Below are positions 9,555-18,466 of a stretch of DNA of 26,281 nt, piece after piece. Position 1 is the stretch's first letter; each line of letters begins with the position of its first letter. The notes below the pieces were generated by a model that ran no database searches, was not told the DNA's origin, and worked only from the letters and a program-made list of their open reading frames with translations. Source of the stretch: Chara braunii (taxonomy: Eukaryota; Streptophyta; Charophyceae; Charales; Characeae); NCBI GenBank assembly GCA_003427395.1, contig BFEA01000021.1:1635306-1661586 (forward strand). Reading direction: 5' to 3'. Position numbers and translations under genes: made by a program.

Positions 9555-10084
9555 TACTACAACAAAAAAATTCCCATGAGAAATGGAAGTTAAAAAAACA
9601 TTCCATAAGAAAAAAATCCTTCATATTTATAAATTATCATTCCAATATTTGTCCAATTCTAAAATTTCCAATTTTATTTGATAAGTTCCCGTCTAAATAT
9701 GAGTTTTCCCTTCCAACTACATCTATTTGTTCAAGATGGAATGAAAGTCTGGACGAGTTTATGAGATGTTTTAATTAAACTTTCATTATATTACAACAAA
9801 TATCGTCGAATTTAGATTGGATTAACCTATTTATGACTGAAAATCCTTACTTAGAATGGAAGTCTAATTAAAATATTTCATGAACTCATCCATACTTTCA
9901 TTCCATCTCTAGCATGCAGTTCAAATAAGAAGGGATACCCCATTCTTGGAAGGAAAGTCTTCAAGCAAGACGAAAAATTTTAAAATTTGAATTACATTTT
10001 TTAAGATGGAATAAAAATTTAAAATTTAGAATACAATTTTACTCTAGAATGATAATTTAATTCCGGAAAAATTTTCTGTTGTAC
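9555..10084. mobile_element. Foldback / MITE-like element, about 530 bp
   Basis: The ends are imperfect inverted repeats: TACTACAACAAAAAAATT at 9555 against the reverse of 10062-10083 (TACAACAGAAAATTTTTCC). A strong inner inverted repeat pairs about 9735-9789 with 9852-9907, including a perfect 14-base match GATGGAATGAAAGT/ACTTTCATTCCATC. The TACTACAACA end resembles CACTA-type termini (CACTACAA), but the first bases differ and I see no 3-bp target duplication. The element is AT-rich and non-coding. Confidence 0.55.
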
Positions 10085-10527
10085 CAAGGACTTTCTATCT
10101 TTTTAAACAAATTACGATTTGAATAGATCGAGATTACATAAGACAATAACAAGTATTGGGGTATTACCGTCGAGAACCCTTCACACTTTCACAAGTGTTG
10201 CGTGTACGTGACTCTTCAACAAATCAGGTGCAGTTCAATCCAAAATCACGCACGAAACAGACATGCACAAAATAATGCAAAGACAGTTCACATGCCATGC
10301 ACTAACAATGTCAACCATCAACCATTGACATTGTCCCTTACTCCCCAAACCATGTATGACAGCTCTATCTTTCCTCAGACGTAACTCAACCTCCTCACAT
10401 TTTTTCAAAGGACCCCTGAGAGTGACTTAGGACCATTGAGGCAATGACTACAGGGTTTGACTTTAGATGTGGGTATCAATTCAAGGGAGAAAAATTGAAT
10501 CGGTAACAACTAACCTCTTATCTATAG
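10085..10527. other. Non-coding spacer with perfect hairpins
   Basis: A 10-bp perfect stem ACAATGTCAA/TTGACATTGT spans 10305-10334. A 6-bp hairpin ACACTT/AAGTGT lies at about 10183-10198, and the palindrome TATCTATAGATA at 10519-10530 abuts the next repeat. An open frame at 10202-10384 has no features. Confidence 0.5.
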
Positions 10528-10733
10528 ATAACAGAAAATTGGGTTCTTTTCATAGAACCACTCCTTCAATTGCAATAGACCAAAACAGGGACTTGCACAC
10601 ACACAGATCAACAAACATTCAACACTCCCAATAACAAAAAATTAGGTTATTTTCGTAGAACCACTCCTTCAATTGCAGTAAACTAAAACAGGGACCTGCA
10701 TACACACAGGTTCAACAAAGATTCAACACTCCC
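10528..10733. repeat. 103-bp tandem duplication
   Basis: Copies 10528-10630 and 10631-10733. Shared words include AGAACCACTCCTTCAATTGCA, AAAACAGGGAC, CACACAG and CAACACTCCC. Each starts with a short GGTT/AACC hairpin. Read on the minus strand the unit gives GGGAGTGTTG followed by T-rich sequence, and CAAGTCCCTGTTTT, words also seen in the 123-bp repeats at 6045-6610 (GGGAGTGTTGCCC, GAAGTCCCCGTTTC). It may be an inverted, diverged relative. Confidence 0.7.
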
Positions 10734-11360
10734 ACTCGATTTCCCACATATTGATATCTAATGGTCAAACCCTTTAGATCTGGATTGTGAGTTATGGGAT
10801 CGACATTCCACAATCTAATCCTAAACTTCTACTCTCACAATCCTACCCTAAGCCGTTTGTCTCCTTCTCCTCTTGTTCATGGAGTTTCATGCCTGCATCC
10901 TAAGTTGTCTTAGGGAAATTCATATTTCCTCTACTCTCGGTCCTTGCATTCTCGCTCTTTTGAAATAATCACACACCTTGGTGCTTATGTAGTAGAGTTT
11001 TAACTCATTTGCTATTGCGGTCTTCCACTTGAAAGCCATAAACGGACACAGACCTCGCGGTAGTTCTTTTCTTCTACTAGTATTATTTTTTCCGCGGTCC
11101 TAACTCCTTTCTTTCCTTTCCAAGTTCATCAGACCTTGCTTCAATAGGAGCATTGTTCTTTCCTCTCTCTTTTATCTGTTCTGACATACTCAAGTAGCAG
11201 GTTGATTCAGACATGAATCTCTTGCTACTTGGTCAACACCAAGCAATTTGTTAATAAAATAGGCAGTCGAGTAAAATAAACATGAGTACTTGACTCTCTT
11301 TCCGATCCCACTCAATGCAAACGCAAATGGTTAATAAAAACAATACACAAGATCTGTTCA
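10734..11360. other. Spacer with a two-tier hairpin
   Basis: GATTGTG (10783-10789) pairs perfectly with CACAATC (10809-10815); the enclosed sequence contains GGGATCG and CATTCC. The rest, to about 11360, shows pyrimidine-rich sequence and no coding region or clear repeat. Confidence 0.4.
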
Positions 11361-12955
11361 GAGTAGCCGGAGAACTCCAGAGGAGTATGCCTCTTGAGGC
11401 TCCTACCGGGGCTCCCTACTACTTGCTTTAGGTATTACTCGGAAAGCTCTGAATTTCAATCCTCTTCCAGAGGTTAATAACAGTCTGGGTGAATAATAGG
11501 CGACCCGAACAAGAGCCCCCTACTATCACGTGGCCAAATGCCTGGTCAACTTCATGAGTGCAACATGACGATCCTCTCAAGGGCATTTTATTGCTCTCCC
11601 GAAGCCAACCGATCTAAAACCTAATTAGTTTGGATAGAAGACGAGTGTATAGGATATTCCTATAGGAGTACCCCATCTCGTAAGTTAGTGCAGAATCAAG
11701 TAATAGGCTGACCCTAGTAACAAGGGCCCCCCCACTACTTCCTTGGGTAATGAGTAGTCCATATCTAAGCAAGTAATATGATGACTCCTACATAAGTCTT
11801 CCTACTACCCGTTCGGTGATCGGACTGTCTGAAGGTAAGTAAGTCGGTACAGAAAGAGAAGCAATCTGATTTACTACTTCTCGCAGATTGTTAGTCAGTC
11901 TTAGACTCAAGTGTGTGAATAATATGACCCTCACTGGAGTCCCCTACTATACCTTGAATGAGTGCAAAAACTGAATTTTTATAAGCCGTTAATAAGAAGG
12001 GGATTTCGTATCTAAAACCCCCCATCCTTTTTGTATTAGATGAACAATTTGTTAGTAATGAGACAATTTATTAGTCATTCGTAGGTGAGTAGCTGGGTTA
12101 CTCATATATGAGTATCCTACTATTACTCAATCTCCCGCATTCCACCTTCTCTTCCGAGTTAGTTGGATATCAAACAAGTAATAGAAAGACTCGCACACAA
12201 GTTTCCTATTACTTATCTGATTCATAGAAGATTGGAAAAGCAACCCTTTATCAAAGTTGTTTTAACCGTCAGCCTATTATATTATGCGCAACTTCCGGTC
12301 AAACTGCGTGATGATTCTTCATAAAAGTCTTTACTTCACTTGTCATATGTTTTTCCTTGGTTATTGCTAGTCAGTTAGTCCATGCGACTGCGACATCAAA
12401 CATATCTTTAGTTAAACAAGGTGGTGAGGTAGCACACACAGGAGTACCGCCACCTTTCGATTGTGTCAATCGTCCCAATCTCATAAGACAAGTGTTAAAC
12501 CCACAGATCGATTTTCTACCGCCTTTGGAGACTTGTCCGATGGGTTAACAGGGCGACCCTCACAAGAGCCTCCATTTATTGCTTCTAAATGTTAGCCATC
12601 CCTCCCCTTCACGACGACAGTCGACCCGACAAGTAGTAAGGTAACTCACAAATGAGCATCCCATCATCTTTTGGTCGTGATACTCGGTCGAGTCTCAAAT
12701 GACAATTGTCACGCCCACACATGGGTTTTCCATCGTCCTTCAAGACTACTCCGATAGGTTAATTGAGCGATCCACACAAGAGTCTCTCACTATCTTTTCC
12801 TAAATGTTAAACGGATCTTCCTTCACGACGACAGTCGATCAGACAGATAGTAGGGTAACTCACACATGAGTACCCCACTGTTTCATCCTTAGTTAAGTCA
12901 GTGCATGCCTAAGTAGCATGACGACTCACACATGAGCCTCCATCCCACCACTTTG
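11361..12955. repeat. Array of about 17 two-tier hairpins with ACACA-type loops
   Basis: Units lie near 11361, 11494, 11641, 11698, 11771, 11835, 11918, 11994, 12087, 12176, 12417, 12549, 12630, 12705, 12753, 12850 and 12911. A typical unit has an outer stem such as AAGTAATAG (12176-12184) with CTATTACTT (12206-12214), and an inner stem such as TACTC/GAGTA around ATATAT (12099-12114). Loops are often ACACAW. Outer stems change from unit to unit and often remain paired: ACGAG/CTCGT (11641/11677), AAGGTGG/CCACCTT (12418/12450), GATAG/CTATC (12753/12790), AAGAAGGGG facing CCCC with ATCCTTTTT (11994-12032). Several units (12549, 12630, 12705, 12911) pair poorly. Spacers repeat TTAGTGCA-like words. 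Confidence 0.75.
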
Positions 12956-13169
12956 CTTTCCAAGTCCAAACAATCTGTAAATTCCTTCTCGGTTGATTTA
13001 TTTTTCCTTCCTTCTTTCAGGCAAGATTCTTACTTCAATCAAATAATCTTTTCCTTTTTGATACGCTTAGTCTTGAAGAAAGCACGAACAGTATGTCATT
13101 CAATCATGCATGCAGTCCAATAGATGGTTGTAGCTTGTAAGCGTATATGAGAAAGGAATAGGTGACGCG
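12956..13169. other. Pyrimidine-rich spacer
   Basis: Lies between the hairpin array and the right inverted motif. A 63-codon open frame at 12932-13123 has no recognisable features. Confidence 0.4.
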
Positions 13170-13229
13170 TACCTCCTGGTTCCCTGCCTCCGGAGTTCCT
13201 CCTGAACTCCGGCAGAGCTCCCACGATCG
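13170..13229 (-). repeat. 60-bp hairpin motif, right inverted copy
   Basis: Inverted relative to 4713-4771. It folds with a perfect 9-bp inner stem CCGGAGTTC (13190-13198) with GAACTCCGG (13204-13212) and an outer CTGCC (13184-13188) with GGCAG (13211-13215), which share two bases. Compared with the left copy, inner-stem bases differ on both sides. On the minus strand it precedes the hairpin array at 11361-12955, just as the left copy precedes the array at 5029-5757 on the plus strand. Confidence 0.75.
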
Positions 13230-13508
13230 CCCCGTTTTTTATCATGTCTAGTTTACGTATTTGATTGCCCGGACCTTTAAAGTTAGCAAAACATGGATTG
13301 ACTCAGTGAAACTCATTATTGGACACTTACACACGGGGAGATAAGTGTCTGAGCGGGTTTATCAAGGAAGAGAATGGAGGAGGATGAAGGACGCAGACAC
13401 CATGAAAGTGTGTCTCTCCTCTCCAATACCCCATACTTTCCTCATCCTGACCCCTGCTTAACTCATGATGTTTCAGAAATAACAATAGTATAGCATCAAA
13501 AACAACTA
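13230..13508. other. Spacer with two hairpins
   Basis: GACACTTA and TAAGTGTC (13322-13349) form a perfect 8-bp hairpin. A second imperfect one, around GACACC and GTGTGTC, is near 13396-13414. No coding region. Confidence 0.5.
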
Positions 13509-13647
13509 AAAATAATAATAATGATGATGATAATAATAATAATAATAATAGTGGTAATTAATAATAATATTTATATAGCAATAATAATGACAATAACATA
13601 ATAACAACATCAATAATAATAATAATAATAGTAATAACAATAATAAT
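13509..13647. repeat. AAT/ATG trinucleotide microsatellite
   Basis: Interrupted AAT repeats with some ATG and AAC units. The hAT-like element at 13648-14418 is inserted in it, and the repeat resumes after the element at 14419-14435. Confidence 0.9.
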
Positions 13648-14418
13648 CAGGGTTGCCGGCGTTCGGGACGGCCGAACGCCCGAACCCGAACGCCCGAACG
13701 TACAGGACCCCTTCGGAAGGCGTTCGGTCGTTCAGGCCGAACGCGGACCAAAAAAAAAAAAAAAAAAAAAAAAAAAGGTTTCAAAAAATTCTGAAAAAAC
13801 ACTATGTTATGGATAAAAATAAACTAAACTACATTTGTCTGGGCACTACATCCAATTTTTTTACCAAATTTGAATTAAAAATCAAATACAGAAAATAAAC
13901 ACTATGATAAAAATAAGAAAAAATAAAAAGAGAATTAAAATGAGTGCGTGTGCCAGCACCTTTTCGACACCGCCATCTTTCCTGATTTTTAATTATTTTT
14001 TGGCATTGACAAATGCCCTGAAAATTTATAGATATGTAGTTTACATAATCAATAACTCATTAATTTGTTTTAAAAAAATAATAGAATTGTTTAGGCCCCG
14101 AAATAAAGTGACAACAAAAAGTTAAAAGTGAAAAAAAACAAAATAGTGAGTGGGCGAGCACGTTTTGACACCCCCATCTATGACGATTTTTAATGTTTTT
14201 TTTGGCTTAGCAGAATGGCTTCAAAATTTATAGGCGTGTAGGTTGCATCAAGAGAACTCACAAAAAAAACTAAAGAAACAAAAACTTATTTTTAGGCCCC
14301 AATTTTTTTTTTGGCGGGGGCCGAACATGGAGGTGTTCGGCCCCCGAACGGGACCCCGAACGCCCGAACGTTCGGGGGCCAGCCCGGGGGCCCCCGAACG
14401 TTCGGTCAGGTAACCCTG
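13648..14418. mobile_element. Non-autonomous hAT-like DNA transposon, 771 bp
   Basis: The ends are CAGGGTTGCC at 13648 and, reversed, CAGGGTTACC at 14418, typical of hAT terminal inverted repeats. It is flanked by the 8-bp direct repeat ATAATAAT (13640-13647 and 14419-14426), the target size made by hAT transposases, although the host site is a microsatellite and this weakens the evidence. Both subterminal regions (13661-13745, 14312-14406) are packed with CCGAACG/CGTTCGG copies in both orientations, likely transposase-binding sites. No transposase is encoded. The core contains a direct duplication, 13941-14100 and 14147-14300. An A-run of about 29 lies at 13750-13778. Confidence 0.8.
13941..14300 (+). 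repeat. Internal direct duplication within the hAT-like element
   Basis: Copies at 13941-14100 and 14147-14300 share TGAGTG, CAGCAC or GAGCAC, TTTTCGACACC or TTTTGACACC, CCCATCTAT-like words, GATTTTTAAT, AAAATTTATAG and end at TTTAGGCCCC. They are diverged, so the duplication predates or arose early in this copy. Confidence 0.75.
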
Positions 14419-14435
14419 ATAATAATAATAATAAT

Positions 14436-15120
14436 GTCGATAATTTAATCACTCTGTTAACTGTCTCGAATGTTTTTTTCATGGAGCAATCGATCGAAGA
14501 GAAAAACGTCTTATTAATGTACCACTTGTCAAAGACCTTCCCCCATTTTCACTTCCTTCTCCTTATTTGCTTTCGCCACACAATATTTGCTTTCGCCACA
14601 CAACCTTGGGCGCAGTCACCCGTACGCTGTTCCTCACTCCATGTGCGTGTGATTAATGCCCTGCCTGCAAGACCGTGCGGGTGTAAGCATGCTGTTCTGC
14701 AGGCTTATCTAAAAACCGTGTGGAAACATATTCGTTGTCCCGCGTGTCGGTTTGCAAACCATGTGGGTGAATGACTGCTATTCCATATGTTTGGCCATAG
14801 CCGGTCCTCGTACCCTCGGCCAACTGGGATCTACACCATTTCAGCGCTAGAGTGTGTCCCGGTGTCAGTGTTCAGGCAGCGGTGTCAATGAGGCATTCCC
14901 AGCTTACAACAACTCACATCCTAGGCTCAACTGCCTGCCGCAGCTGCTTCTCTTTGATAAGCTCATGGTGTGATCCAGGTTGTATTTCAATCGGTTAGCC
15001 TGTAGTAGCTTTTTTTAGACTCATATCTGAAAGAGATTCTAGTAGATACCCAGGCCTGCCTTCACTTAGGGCGGGCACAAGGTCTGCTGGGGTCACATGC
15101 TACCAAAATAGTAGTAATAC
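14436..15120. other. Stretch without a supported gene
   Basis: A 97-codon plus-strand frame at 14481-14774 is Cys/His-containing but has no ordered zinc motif that I can defend. TTTGCTTTCGCCACACAA is directly duplicated at 14567-14602. Confidence 0.35.
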
Positions 15121-15192
15121 TGCCTAATAATAATAATTAAAAATAATCATAATAATAGTAATGTTAATTAATAATAAAATTAATAATAATGT
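15120..15192. repeat. AAT-rich microsatellite
   Basis: Interrupted AAT/ATT units. One of at least six AAT tracts between 13.5 and 24.1 kb. Confidence 0.8.
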
Positions 15193-15213
15193 ATGGAAAG
15201 GAAATGACAGATT

Positions 15214-15540
15214 TCAGATGGTAACATCATAGTAAGAGCCCGGAAGACTGTTTTCAGTCCAGAAGTCAGTAATACACTGACATTCCATTAACGGAGAATC
15301 AAACCACTGAACCTCGAAGCCACTAAGAGCATGCTCCCGTTTACTGCCAGCACAAGTACCCAGAGTCTCTTCCCTTAGTTGGTGCACAATGCCCAGACCA
15401 CGATCAGACAACCTACCACCAACCAATAAACTGAGCATGCAACTATTGTCATCGGCGACAGATCCTGAAGATGTCGACCCTAGTAGGCTTTTGGCAGGAT
15501 CACGTACGTTCTTCTTGACATCCTCACCCTCACCTCTATC
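15214..15540 (-). CDS. Possible minus-strand exon fragment, function unknown
   Basis: The minus strand stays open from at least 15540 to a stop at 15214, about 109 codons, with a Met at 15438. Upstream codons give a Lys/Glu-rich stretch, then a Ser/Gly-rich one, then a more globular-looking C-terminal 74 residues with mixed hydrophobics, four Cys and several Trp. I do not recognise the family. Composition is more protein-like than the other short frames here, which is the only reason to list it. The upstream (higher-coordinate) side runs into a CTGT-rich low-complexity tract that could be an intron. It could equally be a chance frame. Confidence 0.25.
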   Translation of the reverse strand, partial: DRGEGEDVKKNVRDPAKSLLGSTSSGSVADDNSCMLSLLVGGRLSDRGLGIVHQLREETLGTCAGSKREHALSGFEVQWFDSPLMECQCITDFWTENSLPGSYYDVTI

Positions 15541-15900
15541 TTTCTTCCCTTTCTGTGTATGTGTCTCTCTCTGTGTGTCGTTGTATATTAGTGCATGTCA
15601 CTGTGTATCTGTATCATCGTGTATATATCACTATGTTTTGTGTGTGTCACTGCGTTTGTGCATGTATCGCGTCTGTTTGTCTGTCTCTGTCTGTTTGCCT
15701 GTTTGCCCGCCTGTTTGTCTGTTTGTCTGTTTGTCTGTCTCTTTTCGTTTATCCCATATGTCTGTTTCTGTCTATGTTGATCCTTGTCTGTTTATCTCTG
15801 CTTGTTATGTATGTCTGGTTGTGCCTCGTTTATCTGTCCGTCTGTCCGCATTCGTCTGTCTATATCTGTCGTTCCGTCTCTGTATGAGTGTGTGTGAGAG
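15532..15900 (+). repeat. CTGT/TGTG low-complexity tract
   Basis: Degenerate CTGTTTGT and TGTCTGT runs. They give open frames in all plus-strand phases, none of which is credible. A similar tract lies at 22401-22615. Confidence 0.8.
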
Positions 15901-16012
15901 CCTTCTCCCCGCGTACTTCCGCCACTAATACACCCGTTGCCTGCTCCGGGGTGCGACTCTCACTTCTTTCCCGCGACGGTTGCTCTCCTGTCACGCTGAG
16001 GTATGCAGTCGA

Positions 16013-16027
16013 AAATAATACTAATAC

Positions 16028-16058
<31 letters not shown>

Positions 16059-16062
16059 AATT
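16013..16062. repeat. AAT microsatellite
   Basis: Near-pure AAT units immediately before the large palindrome at the LINE 5' side. It may be the insertion target. Confidence 0.85.
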
Positions 16063-16067
16063 GTAAA

Positions 16068-16391
16068 CCACTTATCTGTTCCCCCTGTTTCTCCTCCAGC
16101 TTATCCTTCCGCCCCCCGGTTTCTTCCTCTAAAGGTTCTTGTTTCTCTTCCTTTCCAAGGTCTTGTTCCCTTTTTTGTTTTCCTCGTCCTTTATATGTTC
16201 CTCCCTGGTTCCTTCATCGGTTCCAACCCCCCCCCGACCCCCTGAAGGAACCACGGAGGAACATAAAAAGGACGAGGAAAACGAAAAAGGGAACAAGACC
16301 TTGGGAAAGGAAGAGAAACAAGAACCTTCAGAGGAAGAAACCGGGGGCGGAAGGATAAGCTGGAGGAGAAACACGGGGAACAGACAAGCGG
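16068..16391. repeat. Large palindrome at the LINE 5' side, about 149-bp arms
   Basis: Left arm 16068-16216 and right arm 16243-16391 are reverse complements with roughly ten mismatches or single-base gaps, around a 26-bp C-rich spacer. The right arm continues in an open frame into LINE ORF1, so the left arm looks like an inverted copy of the LINE 5' region. The structure would form a long hairpin in RNA or single-stranded DNA. Confidence 0.85.
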
Positions 16392-16452
16392 AAAGCAAGG
16401 ACAAGAGCAGACAAAAGGAACGGTCGACGCCCCTATAACTCCCAATCAGAAA

Positions 16453-17331
16453 ATGGCAGAATGGGAAACAGGGAAGGAGAGCAGCCGAACTCAACAGGTG
16501 GAGGAAGAAAGGCAGGGGGGATGTGAAGAAAAAAACCTGGAACAAAATCAGAAGGGGGAAGGACTTGGGAGTGAAGCCTGCCAAGACACACAGGCCGATC
16601 TGAGTGGAGAGGACGGAGACGAAAGCGGGATACCGGCAATGAGAGAAAACACTTCGACAGGTTTATGTATGGCTCTAGCAGCCTGGACACCCAACATCCC
16701 AAAAAAAGAGAAAGAACCCCCTCCCCCCAAACCCCTGGAGCCTATACTCACTAGCAAGAGACAACGACTCAGACTCTTGTTAGAGCAGACACTTTACGAC
16801 CCGTCACCGTCCAATAAGGGCTTAGCTTTTCTCTCGGTAAGGAAAAGAGGTGGGGACGGCCACTGGGAAGTTGGTCTTTCGGTCCCCCCAGGTGCGGTGC
16901 ACGGCGACGTAACTATGAAGGGACGCTCAGCCTTTTTCCTGGCCCTCACATCATGGGGGGAAGGATTGTCGCCCCGGGGGGCCGACATCGCCCAACTGAT
17001 CAAGGATCAGCTCCCCGCTGGACCCTCAGCTGCCCTCGTGATGTCATACGGTCACCACAGGCTGGCGACCAAAGACATATACCTGCGATATGACAACTCA
17101 ACAACGGAAGACCTGCGCTGGATGGACCAGAAAGCCCTCCAAGAACTCCAGCAGATGAAAATCAAACCCGGTGACCTCTGGTCGGCGGAGGAGATTGGGA
17201 CCTTCCTAGTCAAGCTAATAAGGAACAACATGCTTAGCCTACAAACGGGCGGCGTGCTGGATACGGAGAAATGGCTACCCCTATTAAAAAAAAAAAAAAA
17301 AAAAAAAAAAGACAATTTTTCACAATCGTAA
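16453..17331 (+). CDS. LINE ORF1-like protein
   Basis: In LINEs the first ORF usually encodes an RNA-binding protein that coats the element's RNA. Here 292 codons are open from the Met at 16453, and the frame is open further upstream to a stop at 16264, giving a Lys/Arg/Glu-rich extension inside the palindrome. Residues 1-60 are polar and charged, about 80-95 are Pro/Lys-rich, and 100-260 look globular. I see no CCHC knuckle or RRM motif, so the role rests on position only. The C-terminus is odd: it reads into a 25-base A-run as a run of eight Lys, then stops. With one base more or one fewer repeat unit phase, it would fuse to ORF2. Confidence 0.6.
   Translation: MAEWETGKESSRTQQVEEERQGGCEEKNLEQNQKGEGLGSEACQDTQADLSGEDGDESGIPAMRENTSTGLCMALAAWTPNIPKKEKEPPPPKPLEPILTSKRQRLRLLLEQTLYDPSPSNKGLAFLSVRKRGGDGHWEVGLSVPPGAVHGDVTMKGRSAFFLALTSWGEGLSPRGADIAQLIKDQLPAGPSAALVMSYGHHRLATKDIYLRYDNSTTEDLRWMDQKALQELQQMKIKPGDLWSAEEIGTFLVKLIRNNMLSLQTGGVLDTEKWLPLLKKKKKKKKDNFSQS
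17286..17310 (+). repeat. A25 homopolymer at the ORF1/ORF2 junction
   Basis: Twenty-five A residues inside the LINE, ahead of the endonuclease. Frame +2 is open through the run into ORF2, while ORF1 enters in frame +1, so the run's length sets whether the two are separate or fused. Homopolymers of this size are also prone to assembly error. Confidence 0.9.
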
Positions 17332-17335
17332 ACGC

Positions 17336-18466
17336 ATGCAAAGACCAGTAAGCAGAATGAATGTCGTGGACGCGTTATACGGTAAAGACAGGACCTTGAA
17401 GCTTGGTAAGCGGCAAACCGACTTGGACTTGCGCTCCCTAAATGTAAACGGGCTGGCCTCAGCGAAATTACCAAAAAGACAGGCTATAGTCGACCAACTC
17501 AAAGGAATTGAGGGGAGGGATTGGCTGAATGTTGTCTGCCTGCAGGAGACCCACCTCATGGATAGCCCGGAACACAACCACATACATAAGGAGATCTAGT
17601 CGTATCAAACCTACAGGGCCCATGCTCCCAAGCCGGGCAGTAGAGGGGTGGCAATCTGGATTTCCCCCAACTCAAAACTAGAAATGCTCAACTGGGCGGC
17701 GGATCAGGAGGACGGTAGGTGGGTGTACCTTTTGGCGATGTTGGAGCTGGAAGTGGTGAGCATATTAAATGTCTACACGCCGAATGAGCCGTCAGAGCGC
17801 CAAAGGTTCTTGGAATCCGTGCGAGACAAGTTACCGATGGACATCCCAGTGATCCTGGCGGGTGACTTCAATGCCGCTCCGGACCGATGGCTCGACAGAT
17901 GGCGTATCCCCACACCCTGCCCCCAGTATCTGCAAAATGACGAGAGGAGCATTGTAAAACTCCTCCAATCGCTCAATCTCTTCGATACTTTTAGACGGCA
18001 TTTCCCGACCGACCGCCGTTTCACATGCTTTCGCAGAAACGGCACGGAAAAGACCTCGAAATCCCGTATAGATCTGATATTGGCCTCAGAGAAGATTCAA
18101 GACGCCCTTCAGATAGCAGGGATATTCCCCCACAGCCCGTATCCGGGGATTGATCATGCGATGTGCATAGCCATATTTGCCTTCAGGAAGAAGCCCGACC
18201 AAGGCAGAAGCTACTACAAACTTAATACATCCCTTCTTAAATTAGAACGCTTTCAAACTTACCTCAAGGAAGTCTGGTCCTTCTGGCAGGTACAAAGGAA
18301 CCAGATTAGTGACCCGATTACGTGGTTCAACAACGGCCTGCATTTCCTAGGCCGCAAGTGCAATGAGTACTCTAAGCTTCTCGCAAAGCAACGCTACGCG
18401 GAAGAAATGAACCTGCAACACCAGCTCCAACAGCTTCAACAACAGGAAGATGACAGTACCAGATAA
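17336..18466 (+). pseudogene. LINE ORF2, AP-type endonuclease part (interrupted)
   Basis: This domain nicks target DNA to prime reverse transcription. From the Met at 17336 the motifs are, in order: LNVNGL (residues 35-40), LQETHL (69-74, catalytic Glu), then after the interruption RGVAIWI, NVYTPNEP, AGDFNAAP (catalytic Asp and Asn), SRIDLIL near 18065 and GIDHAMC near 18150. A TAG at 17597-17599 breaks the frame after 87 codons; the same frame continues on the other side, so this is a nonsense change and not a shift. The C-terminal part is Gln-rich and ends at 18466 without the linker expected before the RT. All main catalytic motifs are still present. Confidence 0.85.

Noticed and set aside
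15555-15928. Long plus-strand frames of Cys/Val/Leu/Ser.
   Set aside because: They are translations of a CTGT/TGTG low-complexity tract, open in all three phases.
16129-16702. Several Phe/Ser/Leu-rich minus-strand frames.
   Set aside because: They mirror the palindrome and the purine-rich LINE 5' region on the other strand.
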